In this document: in pieces, positions 1 through 4,745 of the stretch | How positions within the stretch are numbered: position 1 is the stretch's first letter | How the letters are laid out: every line of letters starts with the position of its first letter | NCBI GenBank assembly: GCA_003167475.1 | Contig: PMTB01000176.1 | Location: 1-5,785 of the forward strand | From: a candidate division FCPU426 bacterium | Lineage (GTDB): Bacteria > Oederibacteriota > PGYV01 > Palsa-1178 | DNA length: 5,785 bases | Direction of reading: 5' to 3' | The notes under the pieces: generated by a model | Databases searched by the model: none | What the model saw: only the letters and a program-made list of their open reading frames with translations | Told to the model about the DNA's origin: nothing | Translations under genes and position numbers: made by a program

Positions 1-90
1 ATAATACCACCCTCTACGTTCCACCGGGGTGCGTAAGCGGGCTTATTAGCGTGTGCGGACAATCAAAGGTTTGAGTTTTTCAATTCCTTA
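1..90 (+). pseudogene. Possible decayed C-terminus of an LRR_5/BspA-type surface protein
   Basis: From the left edge, the frame starting at position 3 reads NTTLYVPPGC and stops at 72-74. The phrase TLYVPPG/TLYVPAGC is typical of the last strand of BspA/LRR_5-type leucine-rich repeats and related surface proteins. In those families it is usually followed by an A-AY-AADxWxxF segment. Here a shift to the frame at 31 gives, after one in-frame stop, ACADNQRFEFFNSLS, which loosely fits that tail. The reading would therefore be a frameshifted, decayed gene end entering from outside the window. Only about 30 residues are available and the match is by memory of the family, so chance is a real alternative. 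Positions 91-149 show nothing I can assign. Confidence 0.25.
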
Positions 91-149
91 TCTAGGCGCG
101 GGCCGATGAACCGTAGGCTAAGCGACTACAAATTCCGATTAAATCCCTA

Positions 150-1229
150 CTACCAACCCATGGCCGGCCTTACGGCCGCGGCCAGTTCCATCCCCAGCCT
201 TTTTGCCGCGGCTTCGTTCGGGTGCCAGTCGCATCCCAGTTCCTCGTCCTTAAGCCTGCCTAATTCAACCCTGTGGAGCTTTTTATCTTTGAATGAACTC
301 AAAACCTCAGCCAGGTATTTTTCAAAAGGCGGCGATTGGGCCGGGCCGTTGCAGACAAAAATATGTGTCTCAGGGTATTTCTCCCTGACGGTATTTATCA
401 ATTTTTCAAAGGCCTTCACAAACACATCTTCGTCCGGGTATGGCGGCGCGGAATAATCGTTGGTGCCGAGGTTGATGACCACGGCGTCCGGCGTCCATGA
501 CTTAAAGTCCCATTTTAATTTCGCGTCATTCTGGAGCGTCCTGTCAAAAAATACGGGCATTGGTTCGGCGGACTGACTTGTCTTCTCTCCCCAGTCCTTT
601 ACCAGTCCCCTGCCTGATATGGCAATAATATGGTATTCGGCCTTGAGTTCCCTCGAGGCTATTGCGCTGAAAGCTTTCCAGTTATTCTTGAATTCCCTCT
701 CGGATGGGCACTTAATACCCGGACCTTCCACGCCGAAGCCTACCGTTATGGAGTCGCCTATAAATTCCATCCTGTGTCCGGGCCTTGCCGGAGGCGGCAG
801 GAGTTTCGCGCCATTGTCCAGAAGCAGCCCCTCAAACACAGCCATCCCCTGGTACCCTTCGGTACGCCTGGACAGCACCAGTTCATGGGTGCCCGCGCTT
901 AATTTATCCACAAGCGTATACTCTTTTATCCCGGGCCTTGTGACCAGCACCCCTTCGGGTTTGCCATCTATAAATATATTGTAATCATTATTGCCGTCAA
1001 TTATCCTAGCGCCGATAGCGGACCCTTCAAAATTGGCCGATATGAGTATGCCGGGCCAATCAAAACGCACAGCCTTCGGGTTTGTAAAATCCACCCTGCC
1101 TGTATAAAGTATATTGGCGTCATCAGCGGGAACCAGTTCCATACCGCCTGTCCTGATTAATTGCGTGCAGCCGGCCAGTATTATGGCGAGGCTTATCATT
1201 CCGAGCGAGATTAAAAGTATCCGGTTCAT
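150..1229 (-). CDS. SGNH-fold esterase lipoprotein, carbohydrate esterase family 2-like
   Basis: This is a probable deacetylase of acetylated polysaccharide, anchored as a lipoprotein. The first 20 residues are a hydrophobic signal ending in the lipobox LAGC, so Cys21 would be lipidated after LspA cleavage. Residues about 35-140 form a beta-rich N-terminal domain like the jelly roll of CE2 enzymes. The SGNH hydrolase domain follows: GDS with nucleophile Ser160 (FIGDSITVGFG), the block-II glycine in ISGRG (near 206), block III GTND with Asn257, and CDWHPN with Asp334 and His336. All catalytic blocks are present, so an active enzyme is expected. The length of 359 residues is normal for free CE2 proteins. 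The ATG at 1229 has AAGGAG 7 nt upstream and lies 21 nt behind the cysteine-cluster gene, so the two are probably co-transcribed. The true substrate (xylan, glucomannan or envelope glycan) cannot be read from sequence. Confidence 0.9.
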   Translation of the reverse strand: MNRILLISLGMISLAIILAGCTQLIRTGGMELVPADDANILYTGRVDFTNPKAVRFDWPGILISANFEGSAIGARIIDGNNDYNIFIDGKPEGVLVTRPGIKEYTLVDKLSAGTHELVLSRRTEGYQGMAVFEGLLLDNGAKLLPPPARPGHRMEFIGDSITVGFGVEGPGIKCPSEREFKNNWKAFSAIASRELKAEYHIIAISGRGLVKDWGEKTSQSAEPMPVFFDRTLQNDAKLKWDFKSWTPDAVVINLGTNDYSAPPYPDEDVFVKAFEKLINTVREKYPETHIFVCNGPAQSPPFEKYLAEVLSSFKDKKLHRVELGRLKDEELGCDWHPNEAAAKRLGMELAAAVRPAMGW

Positions 1230-1250
1230 GGCAGTCTCCTTAAAGTATGA

Positions 1251-1610
1251 TTATTTCCTGATAACCGCGGCTTTTGCCCCGCGGCAGTACGTGGATATGT
1301 ATTTCCATTCCTTTTCGCTTTTTAAGACCCTGTCCCAGTACGGAAAGGTCATGCATTGCTTGGGCCTTGCCGGGTATATCATGCACCTTCCTTCAACCAG
1401 GAAACAGCACCCCTCGGCGTCGAGTTTCAGCACCCTGCCGAGGAACAGAAACCAGTCCGTAAACTTCTTTTTGAATTCATCTTTGCCTATCCCGAGATAG
1501 TCCATGATGAACGCTGAATCTTCCTTATTAAGGAAGACATAGCCATCGACCCTGCAGCAGTCGCCGCATTTTTGGCATGTAAATTCAATATTTTCTTTTT
1601 TTAGTTTCAT
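1251..1610 (-). CDS. YkgJ-family cysteine-cluster protein
   Basis: This is a 119-residue cytoplasmic protein of the YkgJ/CxxCxxCC family (zinc or iron-sulfur cluster binding, function poorly defined). Visible ligands are Cys12, Cys15, Cys18 and Cys19 in TCQKCGDCCR, then Cys68/Cys69, Cys76, Cys86 in RPKQCMTFP, and Cys109. The arrangement CxxCGxCC...C..C...RPxxC.xxP is the family signature. The frame is open upstream to an ATG at 1688. I place the start at 1610 because the extra 26 residues look unlike the family and would overlap the divergent promoter, while MKLKKENIEF begins just before the cluster. An intermediate ATG at 1661 has a weak AAGG site and remains possible. The chosen start has no Shine-Dalgarno but a TATAAT box 6 nt away, suggesting a leaderless mRNA. 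It is the first gene of an operon with the esterase lipoprotein. Confidence 0.87.
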   Translation of the reverse strand: MKLKKENIEFTCQKCGDCCRVDGYVFLNKEDSAFIMDYLGIGKDEFKKKFTDWFLFLGRVLKLDAEGCCFLVEGRCMIYPARPKQCMTFPYWDRVLKSEKEWKYISTYCRGAKAAVIRK

Positions 1611-1646
1611 GCGGCCATTATAACAGAAAAACACAGGCGCTGGAAA
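1611..1646 (-). promoter_or_regulatory. Extended -10 promoter for the YkgJ-like gene, probably leaderless
   Basis: On the - strand the sequence reads TGTTATAATG, with a perfect TATAAT (1622-1617) and a TGn extension. Exactly 6 nt (GGCCGC) separate it from the ATG at 1610. A weak -35, TTTCCA (1646-1641), lies 18 bp upstream. Initiation 6-7 nt after the -10 would fall on or next to the A of the ATG, leaving no leader. No Shine-Dalgarno is present. Confidence 0.6.
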
Positions 1647-1681
1647 TGGAGTTTTGCGCATATATGCCTTATTTTGCCATA

Positions 1682-1727
1682 TTGACACAGATGTGTTTTT
1701 TTGATTTAATGGTCATTGAAAGAGGGG
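1682..1727 (+). promoter_or_regulatory. Sigma70-type promoter and ribosome site of the STAS-like gene
   Basis: TTGACA (1682-1687) and TTTAAT (1705-1710) are separated by 17 bp, a near-consensus housekeeping promoter. Expected initiation is near 1717, giving a leader of about 16 nt that contains AGAGGGG (1721-1727) just before the ATG at 1733. The -35 overlaps a dyad, ACACA-GA-TGTGT (1685-1696), which could be an operator. The divergent -35 of the YkgJ-like gene lies about 36 bp away. Confidence 0.75.
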
Positions 1728-1732
1728 TGTTT

Positions 1733-2092
1733 ATGCCAATACAGTGGATGGAACATAAAGGCGTCAGTATTTTATATTCTGATTTCAGCAACATAAGGAA
1801 CACGGCTGAAGCGGTCAAACTGATCGAAACAGTGGACGAACTTTACGCAACCAAAGGTAAAGGCGTGAGACACCTGATGAACGTGGAAAACACCGCGTTG
1901 TCGCCTGAATTCATGGAATTGGCGAAACAACTGGGCAAAAAATACCAACCTTTGGTTTATAAGGACGCTTTTGTAGGCATTAGCCCGCTGAAGTCGGTTA
2001 TGTTAAAGGGCTTTCTTTTGTTTACCGGAAGCGGCGGTAAAACAAAAGTATTCTCAAATATCGGGGACGCCATGAATTGGCTGGCTGAATAA
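1733..2092 (+). CDS. SpoIIAA/STAS-like small cytoplasmic protein
   Basis: This is a 119-residue soluble protein with no signal peptide or membrane segment. Its pattern resembles the SpoIIAA-like (STAS/SEC14-type) single-domain proteins. It begins with a beta hairpin (GVSILYSDFSNI), a helix follows at about 24-41, then RHLMNVENTAL, a helix at 58-70, a strand with KDAFVGISPLKSVMLKGFLLFTG, and a final helix, FSNIGDAMNWLAE, which reads like the usual end of these domains. Members are thought to act in protein-protein or lipid interactions, and many are uncharacterised. No conserved phosphorylatable Ser can be named with confidence. The start at 1733 is chosen over upstream ATGs in the same frame (1646 and others) because the promoter and the AGAGGGG ribosome site lie immediately before it. 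It converges with the 63-residue gene, with 4 nt between the stop codons. Confidence 0.75.
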   Translation: MPIQWMEHKGVSILYSDFSNIRNTAEAVKLIETVDELYATKGKGVRHLMNVENTALSPEFMELAKQLGKKYQPLVYKDAFVGISPLKSVMLKGFLLFTGSGGKTKVFSNIGDAMNWLAE

Positions 2093-2096
2093 ACGG

Positions 2097-2288
2097 TTAT
2101 TTTCTCCCCATTATCCTGTTTATAATGGAATCCCATACCTTTGAGATTTGGTCCATGTCAAAGGACCTCATGTTGCCCCTGTTATTCAGATCATTCATCC
2201 TTTCACGAATCTCTTCATGAGTATCCCTGCGCTCATGGACATACTTTGATTTTTTCTCGTCCGGGTCGGTATATTTAACGAATGGCAT
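2097..2288 (-). CDS. Small charged hypothetical protein, 63 residues
   Basis: I do not recognise this protein. It is very rich in charged residues (KYTDPDEKKSKYVHERRDTHEEIRERMNDL is broken here only by Thr, Pro and Val), followed by a likely amphipathic helix DQISKVWDSIINRIMGRK. No signal peptide, membrane segment or cysteine is seen, so it is probably cytoplasmic. It is treated as real because its ATG has a GGAGATGAG Shine-Dalgarno region 3-11 nt upstream and an A/T-rich promoter-like stretch beyond it (TATATT near 2320). It also abuts the convergent STAS-like gene without overlap. The other - strand frame here (2386-2195) has no ribosome site. Confidence 0.6.
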   Translation of the reverse strand: MPFVKYTDPDEKKSKYVHERRDTHEEIRERMNDLNNRGNMRSFDMDQISKVWDSIINRIMGRK

Positions 2289-2390
2289 TGTCTCATCTCC
2301 TTAACCTGTATTTTCTTCCTTAATATAGATATAGCATGGAATTCCGGAAATACCAAATTTGAGTCAGTTGTTTTGCGGGGCATCAATGAT

Positions 2391-2410
2391 AAACCCTGAA
2401 TAATACAGGG
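2391..2410 (-). terminator. Weak intrinsic terminator after lspA
   Basis: On the - strand CCCTG-TATTATT-CAGGG (2410-2394) is followed by TTTATC, starting about 4 nt after the lspA stop codon. The stem is only 5 bp and the T-run is short, so it may be partial or not functional. Confidence 0.4.
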
Positions 2411-2414
2411 ACTT

Positions 2415-2915
2415 TTACTGAGGGATTGTTTCCGGCTTTTTTAAAGCCTGGATTATCACCAATACTATCAGCCCGAAGAGTATTGTCATATCAGCAAGGT
2501 TGAATATACCGGTCCTGATTGGGCCTATCCCGACGTTCAGGAAATCCGTCACATACCCGTTATGCATTACCCTGTCGTATATATTGCTTATGCCCCCGCC
2601 AAGCACGGAACATAAAAGAAAGAGTTCCAGCTTTGTCAGATATTTGCCGGTAAGTATAAATATCATGGCAAGAGCTATGGCAAAAACAGGCACTATTATC
2701 ATAACGAGGGTCTTGTACGGCTGTTTAATGCGGGCGCCCAAGCTCAAAAAACCACCGCTATTTTCAGCGTAAACTATGATTAGCAGGTCCTTGCCAATGC
2801 TAATATTGGGTTTGCCTTTAAAATGCTTCCTTGCGTACTCTTTGCTTGCCTGGTCGCACCCGACGTTCGCCGCTATGACAACCAGCGCCATCAGGATCAA
2901 TATGATTTTTTTCAT
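2415..2915 (-). CDS. lspA: Lipoprotein signal peptidase II
   Basis: LspA is an inner-membrane aspartyl protease that cleaves prolipoproteins before the lipidated cysteine. At 166 residues it has the usual family length and four hydrophobic segments (about 4-20, 67-89, 94-109 and 140-157). Conserved boxes are present in order: DQASK (21-25), AENSGGFLSLG (50-60, equivalent to the N-x-G-A-F box), SNIYDR (110-115), YVTDF with catalytic Asp124, and FNLADMTI with catalytic Asp142. Both catalytic aspartates are intact. The ATG at 2915 is preceded by TATAAT at 6 nt and has no Shine-Dalgarno, which suggests a leaderless message. It stands alone here, without ileS or a pseudouridine synthase next to it in this window. 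A likely client is the esterase lipoprotein encoded at 1229-150. Confidence 0.95.
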   Translation of the reverse strand: MKKIILILMALVVIAANVGCDQASKEYARKHFKGKPNISIGKDLLIIVYAENSGGFLSLGARIKQPYKTLVMIIVPVFAIALAMIFILTGKYLTKLELFLLCSVLGGGISNIYDRVMHNGYVTDFLNVGIGPIRTGIFNLADMTILFGLIVLVIIQALKKPETIPQ

Positions 2916-2949
2916 TGGAGCATTATAACATTTGAAAAATGCAAAGCAA
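2916..2949 (-). promoter_or_regulatory. Extended -10 promoter of lspA, probably leaderless
   Basis: The - strand reads TGTTATAATG with TATAAT at 2927-2922, then 6 nt (GCTCCA) and the lspA ATG at 2915. A partial -35, TTGCTT (2949-2944), lies 16 bp upstream. There is no Shine-Dalgarno. The arrangement is the same, to the base in spacing, as in front of the YkgJ-like gene. Confidence 0.6.
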
Positions 2950-2963
2950 GGGTTAAGTAAGCA

Positions 2964-2989
2964 TAAAAACCCGGTGTTTGTGCACCGGG
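2964..2989 (-). terminator. Intrinsic terminator of the Ala/Lys/Thr-rich protein gene
   Basis: On the - strand CCCGGTG-CACAAA-CACCGGG (2989-2970) forms a perfect 7-bp stem with a 6-nt loop. It is followed at once by TTTTTATG. It lies about 55 nt after the stop codon at 3044 and ahead of the lspA promoter, so it insulates lspA. Confidence 0.85.
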
Positions 2990-2999
2990 CCTATATGAG

Positions 3000-3036
3000 C
3001 CGCCAATAATAACGGCATTTTGCGTCTGTTTGGCGG
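3000..3036. repeat. Inverted repeat between the stop codon and the terminator
   Basis: CCGCCAA (3000-3006) and TTGGCGG (3030-3036) are perfect 7-bp complements around a 23-nt loop. They lie just after the stop at 3044 and before the terminator hairpin. It has no T-run, so it may be a 3' stability hairpin. Confidence 0.4.
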
Positions 3037-3043
3037 TACATAA

Positions 3044-3358
3044 TTACTTTGCCGCTTCTTTTGTTTTTTCCGCCTGTATCTTTTCAACTTTTACCGCTTT
3101 TGATTCTTCAGCCACTGCCTTATCGAGCGCTTTGGCTGTTGTGGTTACGGCTGCCGTGGCTTCTTTGACCGCTTTCTTGGCATGCCTTACTTTCGCAGAG
3201 TGCTTTTTTGCCGGAGCAGCAGTCGTTGTAACCGCAGCCGGCGCGTCGCTTGCAGTTACGACCTTTTCAGTGGTGATAGTGGTTGTGGTTTTATCCGCCG
3301 CTATTGCCGCTGACGCAATAAACGCCAAAGCTAATGCCGAAATTAATATTTTTTTCAT
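3044..3358 (-). CDS. Exported Ala/Lys/Thr-rich low-complexity protein, Asr-like in composition
   Basis: This is a 104-residue protein with a clear Sec signal peptide: MKK, a hydrophobic core, then SAAIA, with cleavage expected before Ala21 or so. The mature part is low complexity: a Thr run (TTTTITTEK), an APAKKHSAKVRHAKK basic stretch, then a predicted long helix of Ala, Lys, Glu and Val to the C-terminus. It has no cysteine and no catalytic motif. The composition recalls acid-shock protein Asr and other periplasmic cationic proteins, but this is composition, not shown homology. The ATG has a very strong site, GGAGGG, 8 nt upstream. The gene has its own terminator and a dyad in its upstream region. 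It could be a stress-related periplasmic or envelope-associated filler protein; the function is unknown. Confidence 0.8.
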   Translation of the reverse strand: MKKILISALALAFIASAAIAADKTTTTITTEKVVTASDAPAAVTTTAAPAKKHSAKVRHAKKAVKEATAAVTTTAKALDKAVAEESKAVKVEKIQAEKTKEAAK

Positions 3359-3390
3359 TGTTCATTCCCTCCTTTCATCTGGTTTACTTT

Positions 3391-3417
3391 ACTTTAAGTA
3401 ACCCAATGTTACATGAA
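3391..3417. repeat. Imperfect dyad upstream of the Ala/Lys/Thr-rich gene
   Basis: GTAAC (3398-3402) and GTTAC (3408-3412) flank CCAAT. Outer arms ACTTT (3391-3395) and AAAGT (3413+3 to 3420) continue the symmetry with small bulges. It lies 33-62 nt upstream of the start at 3358, where an operator or a 5' leader hairpin would sit. No clear -35/-10 pair is visible. Confidence 0.35.
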
Positions 3418-3471
3418 AGTCAGATTTTATGGCACTTCCCTGTTCCGCATTTAATCGACTTTTATCGGCGG

Positions 3472-4203
3472 TTAAAAGTACCTGTTTTTCAGCAGGGGGT
3501 GCCCGCTGAAAAAATAGAACAATGCGTCGGTGATTGTAAGCAGACCCATGCCCACGAACATGGCGGACGTGAGCTTTAGGTTCAGGCTGCGCGCTCTCTC
3601 GTGCAGAGTGTCGTGTAGGTTGTCGTTGGTTTCAGAGGCTTTCAGGTATATGAAAAAGATTGCCACCATAGGAAGTGCGTAAATGATATTATAAAGCACA
3701 AGGCACGAGATAACCTCGGGCATGCCCATTTTCAGGACAGCGAACTTGCCCAGCGCCGCGATATAAGGCAGTGACATCGGGAAGCCGGACACGGATATGA
3801 AAGCCCCTACCCCGAAAGCCATAAGGGGGTTCATGTTTTTGAGCTTCTGTATAATAACGTTTTCCGCGGGCGGTTTTGTTGAATTCCTCTTTGTCAGATA
3901 TGTGGCCACGCCTATTACCGCGAAAATCACCCCCACGAACATCTGCGTCCTGTAATACATGGCGTCTGTCATACCTGCGGGGTTTGTGAAGAACCTGGCT
4001 ACAAAAGCGTTAAGTTTATCAATAACCGTAAACCCGATGATACCGCAGGCAAAATACGAGATTGAAAGCCCCGCAAGGTATGCCAAAGAATTCCTGCGCG
4101 GGTTGACGGTCGTAAGTATAAGTATAAAAACAACTATCTGCTGAGTGGTTGAGAAAGTGTCGAACAAAGAGACCGTTATGATAAAAAACAGCTGGCTGAG
4201 CAT
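3472..4203 (-). CDS. GAP/LysE-superfamily-like integral membrane transporter
   Basis: This is a 243-residue polytopic membrane protein with about six hydrophobic segments (near 5-32, 40-62, 85-103, 127-150, 163-188 and 211-232). The pattern matches the GAP (Sap, sulfolipid-1-addressing) branch of the LysE exporter superfamily: SLFDTFSTTQQ near the N-terminus, NPRRNSLAYLAGLSISYFACG after helix 1, a charged loop at 105-123, then FISVSGFPMSLPYIAALGKF opening the second half. The family is linked to export of small molecules or lipids; the substrate here is unknown. The charged stretch at 190-208 (ETNDNLHDTLHERARS) is a cytoplasmic or periplasmic loop before the last helix. The ATG at 4203 has AAAAGGA 7 nt upstream, and this site overlaps the stop codon of the reductase-like fragment, so the two were probably coupled cistrons. 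No clear terminator follows. Confidence 0.75.
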   Translation of the reverse strand: MLSQLFFIITVSLFDTFSTTQQIVVFILILTTVNPRRNSLAYLAGLSISYFACGIIGFTVIDKLNAFVARFFTNPAGMTDAMYYRTQMFVGVIFAVIGVATYLTKRNSTKPPAENVIIQKLKNMNPLMAFGVGAFISVSGFPMSLPYIAALGKFAVLKMGMPEVISCLVLYNIIYALPMVAIFFIYLKASETNDNLHDTLHERARSLNLKLTSAMFVGMGLLTITDALFYFFSGHPLLKNRYF

Positions 4204-4215
4204 GGCAGCATCCTT

Positions 4216-4377
4216 TTAATAGGTTATGACTTTCCCTGTGTCGTAGGGGAAGCCCTTGGCTTTCTTAAAAGTATCTTCAATAATGAACTGTGGCAGCATT
4301 ATGCCCTTTTTCGCGGCAATGTCAAATATTTCCTTCATTATGCCCCTGACATACCCGCTGAACTCGCCGGTTACATT
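4216..4377 (-). pseudogene. Remnant of a ketopantoate-reductase-like (ApbA/PanE C-terminal) gene
   Basis: An open frame of 53 codons reads GEFSGYVRGIMKEIFDIAA, then KKGIMLPQFIIEDTFKKA and KGFPYDTGKVITY before TAA at 4218-4216. This matches the C-terminal helical domain of 2-dehydropantoate 2-reductase-type proteins, whose conserved run is (V)RaiMrEvi.vA...GI.LP, about 15 residues, then FPYDTKTS-QRD. The NADP-binding domain is absent: TAA (4380-4378) closes the frame just upstream. The normal tail after FPYDT (about 70 residues) is also missing. Upstream in another frame (4431-4384) the peptide LKLLWFDFN vaguely recalls the preceding KLLWN-PFN segment, so a frameshifted remnant may extend further. 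The fragment is too short to be an enzyme. It ends in the ribosome site of the transporter gene. A short functional ORF from the ATG at 4338 (40 residues) is the alternative. Confidence 0.55.
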
Positions 4378-4439
4378 TTATCACCGCAGCGGCCAAAGAC
4401 AACAATTAAAATCAAACCACAGCAATTTTAATGAACTTC

Positions 4440-4455
4440 CGGCCTGTCCAGGCCG
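4440..4455. repeat. Short perfect inverted repeat upstream of the Cys/His-rich gene
   Basis: CGGCCTG-TC-CAGGCCG is a perfect 7-bp dyad 45-60 nt before the ATG at 4500. As RNA it would form a 6-bp stem with a GTCC loop. It could be an operator or leader hairpin. It lacks a T-run, and I see no good -35/-10 pair for the gene next to it. Confidence 0.4.
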
Positions 4456-4499
4456 TCTAATTGTTGTAATACAGACTAAAAGAAAAGGAGGTAACGTAA

Positions 4500-4679
4500 A
4501 TGAAAAAATTCCTTGCAATCGCCCTTATCGCCCTCTTTTCAGCGACAGTCGCATTTGCGGCGAACACAGTAGGCACGACCGGCACGCCTGTCCCTACAAA
4601 AGCCTGCAAAATGCACAAGCACCACGGGAAGAAATGCAAAACAGCAAAACCCGCGGCAGTACCGACAGCGACAAAATAA
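4500..4679 (+). CDS. Small exported Cys/His/Lys-rich protein, 59 residues
   Basis: The ATG at 4500 is preceded by a strong AAAAGGAGGT site (4483-4492), and the frame runs to TAA at 4677-4679, right before a terminator. The N-terminus is a typical Sec signal (MKKFLAIALIALFSATVAFA, cleavage expected after Ala20). The mature peptide of about 39 residues contains CKMHKHHGKKC, with two cysteines ten residues apart enclosing three His and one Met, flanked by Thr/Pro/Ala/Lys-rich stretches. This could bind a metal (copper, nickel or zinc), or the two cysteines could form a disulfide. Both are inference from the residues alone. The signal peptide and composition resemble the 104-residue exported protein at 3358-3044, so the two may be distant paralogues or share regulation. 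I do not recognise a named family. Confidence 0.75.
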   Translation: MKKFLAIALIALFSATVAFAANTVGTTGTPVPTKACKMHKHHGKKCKTAKPAAVPTATK

Positions 4680-4690
4680 ACAGTTTTAAA

Positions 4691-4729
4691 ATAAAAAACC
4701 CCGGAATAAAACCCGGGGCTTTTTATTTT
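4691..4729. terminator. Bidirectional intrinsic terminator
   Basis: CCCCGG (4699-4704) and CCGGGG (4713-4718) form a 6-bp stem with an 8-nt loop. On the + strand CTTTTTATTTT follows, ending the 59-residue gene whose stop is 12 nt upstream of the A-run. On the - strand the flanking A-run reads TTTTTTATTTT, so it also serves the convergent 140-residue gene ending at 4746. Confidence 0.9.
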
Positions 4730-4745
4730 ATGAAAATCCGCTTCC

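Noticed and set aside
1..149. tRNA-like or attC-like structure at the left edge
   Set aside because: No cloverleaf, GTTCRA loop or R'/R'' core sites could be aligned. Only short weak dyads such as TAAG-CGGG-CTTA are present.
106..984. Open frames on the + strand at 106-456, 619-984 and 630-902
   Set aside because: They lie antisense to the esterase gene, which has full catalytic motifs, a lipobox and a ribosome site. Their products are low in recognisable motifs.
1114..1500. Open frames on the + strand at 1114-1500 and 1274-1462
   Set aside because: They are antisense to the YkgJ-like gene and the start of the esterase gene, without ribosome sites or family features.
1611..1688. N-terminal extension of the YkgJ-like protein to the ATG at 1688
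   Set aside because: The extra residues do not resemble the family, would overlap the divergent promoter, and the ATG at 1610 has its own promoter box at leaderless spacing.
2195..2386. Alternative 63-codon frame on the - strand
   Set aside because: It overlaps the better-supported 63-residue gene in another frame and has no Shine-Dalgarno.
2853..2915. Lipobox-like ANVGC at the LspA N-terminus, suggesting LspA is itself a lipoprotein
   Set aside because: The Cys precedes the conserved DQASK box of the first helix, a form seen in several LspA families. Asn at -3 is a poor lipobox.
3030..3579. Hydrophobic + strand frames at 3030-3401 and 3334-3579
   Set aside because: The Ala/Val-rich product is the antisense of the Ala/Lys/Thr-rich gene, which has a signal peptide, ribosome site and terminator.
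4457..4639. 60-codon frame on the - strand
   Set aside because: It is antisense to the 59-residue gene, which has a strong ribosome site and signal peptide.
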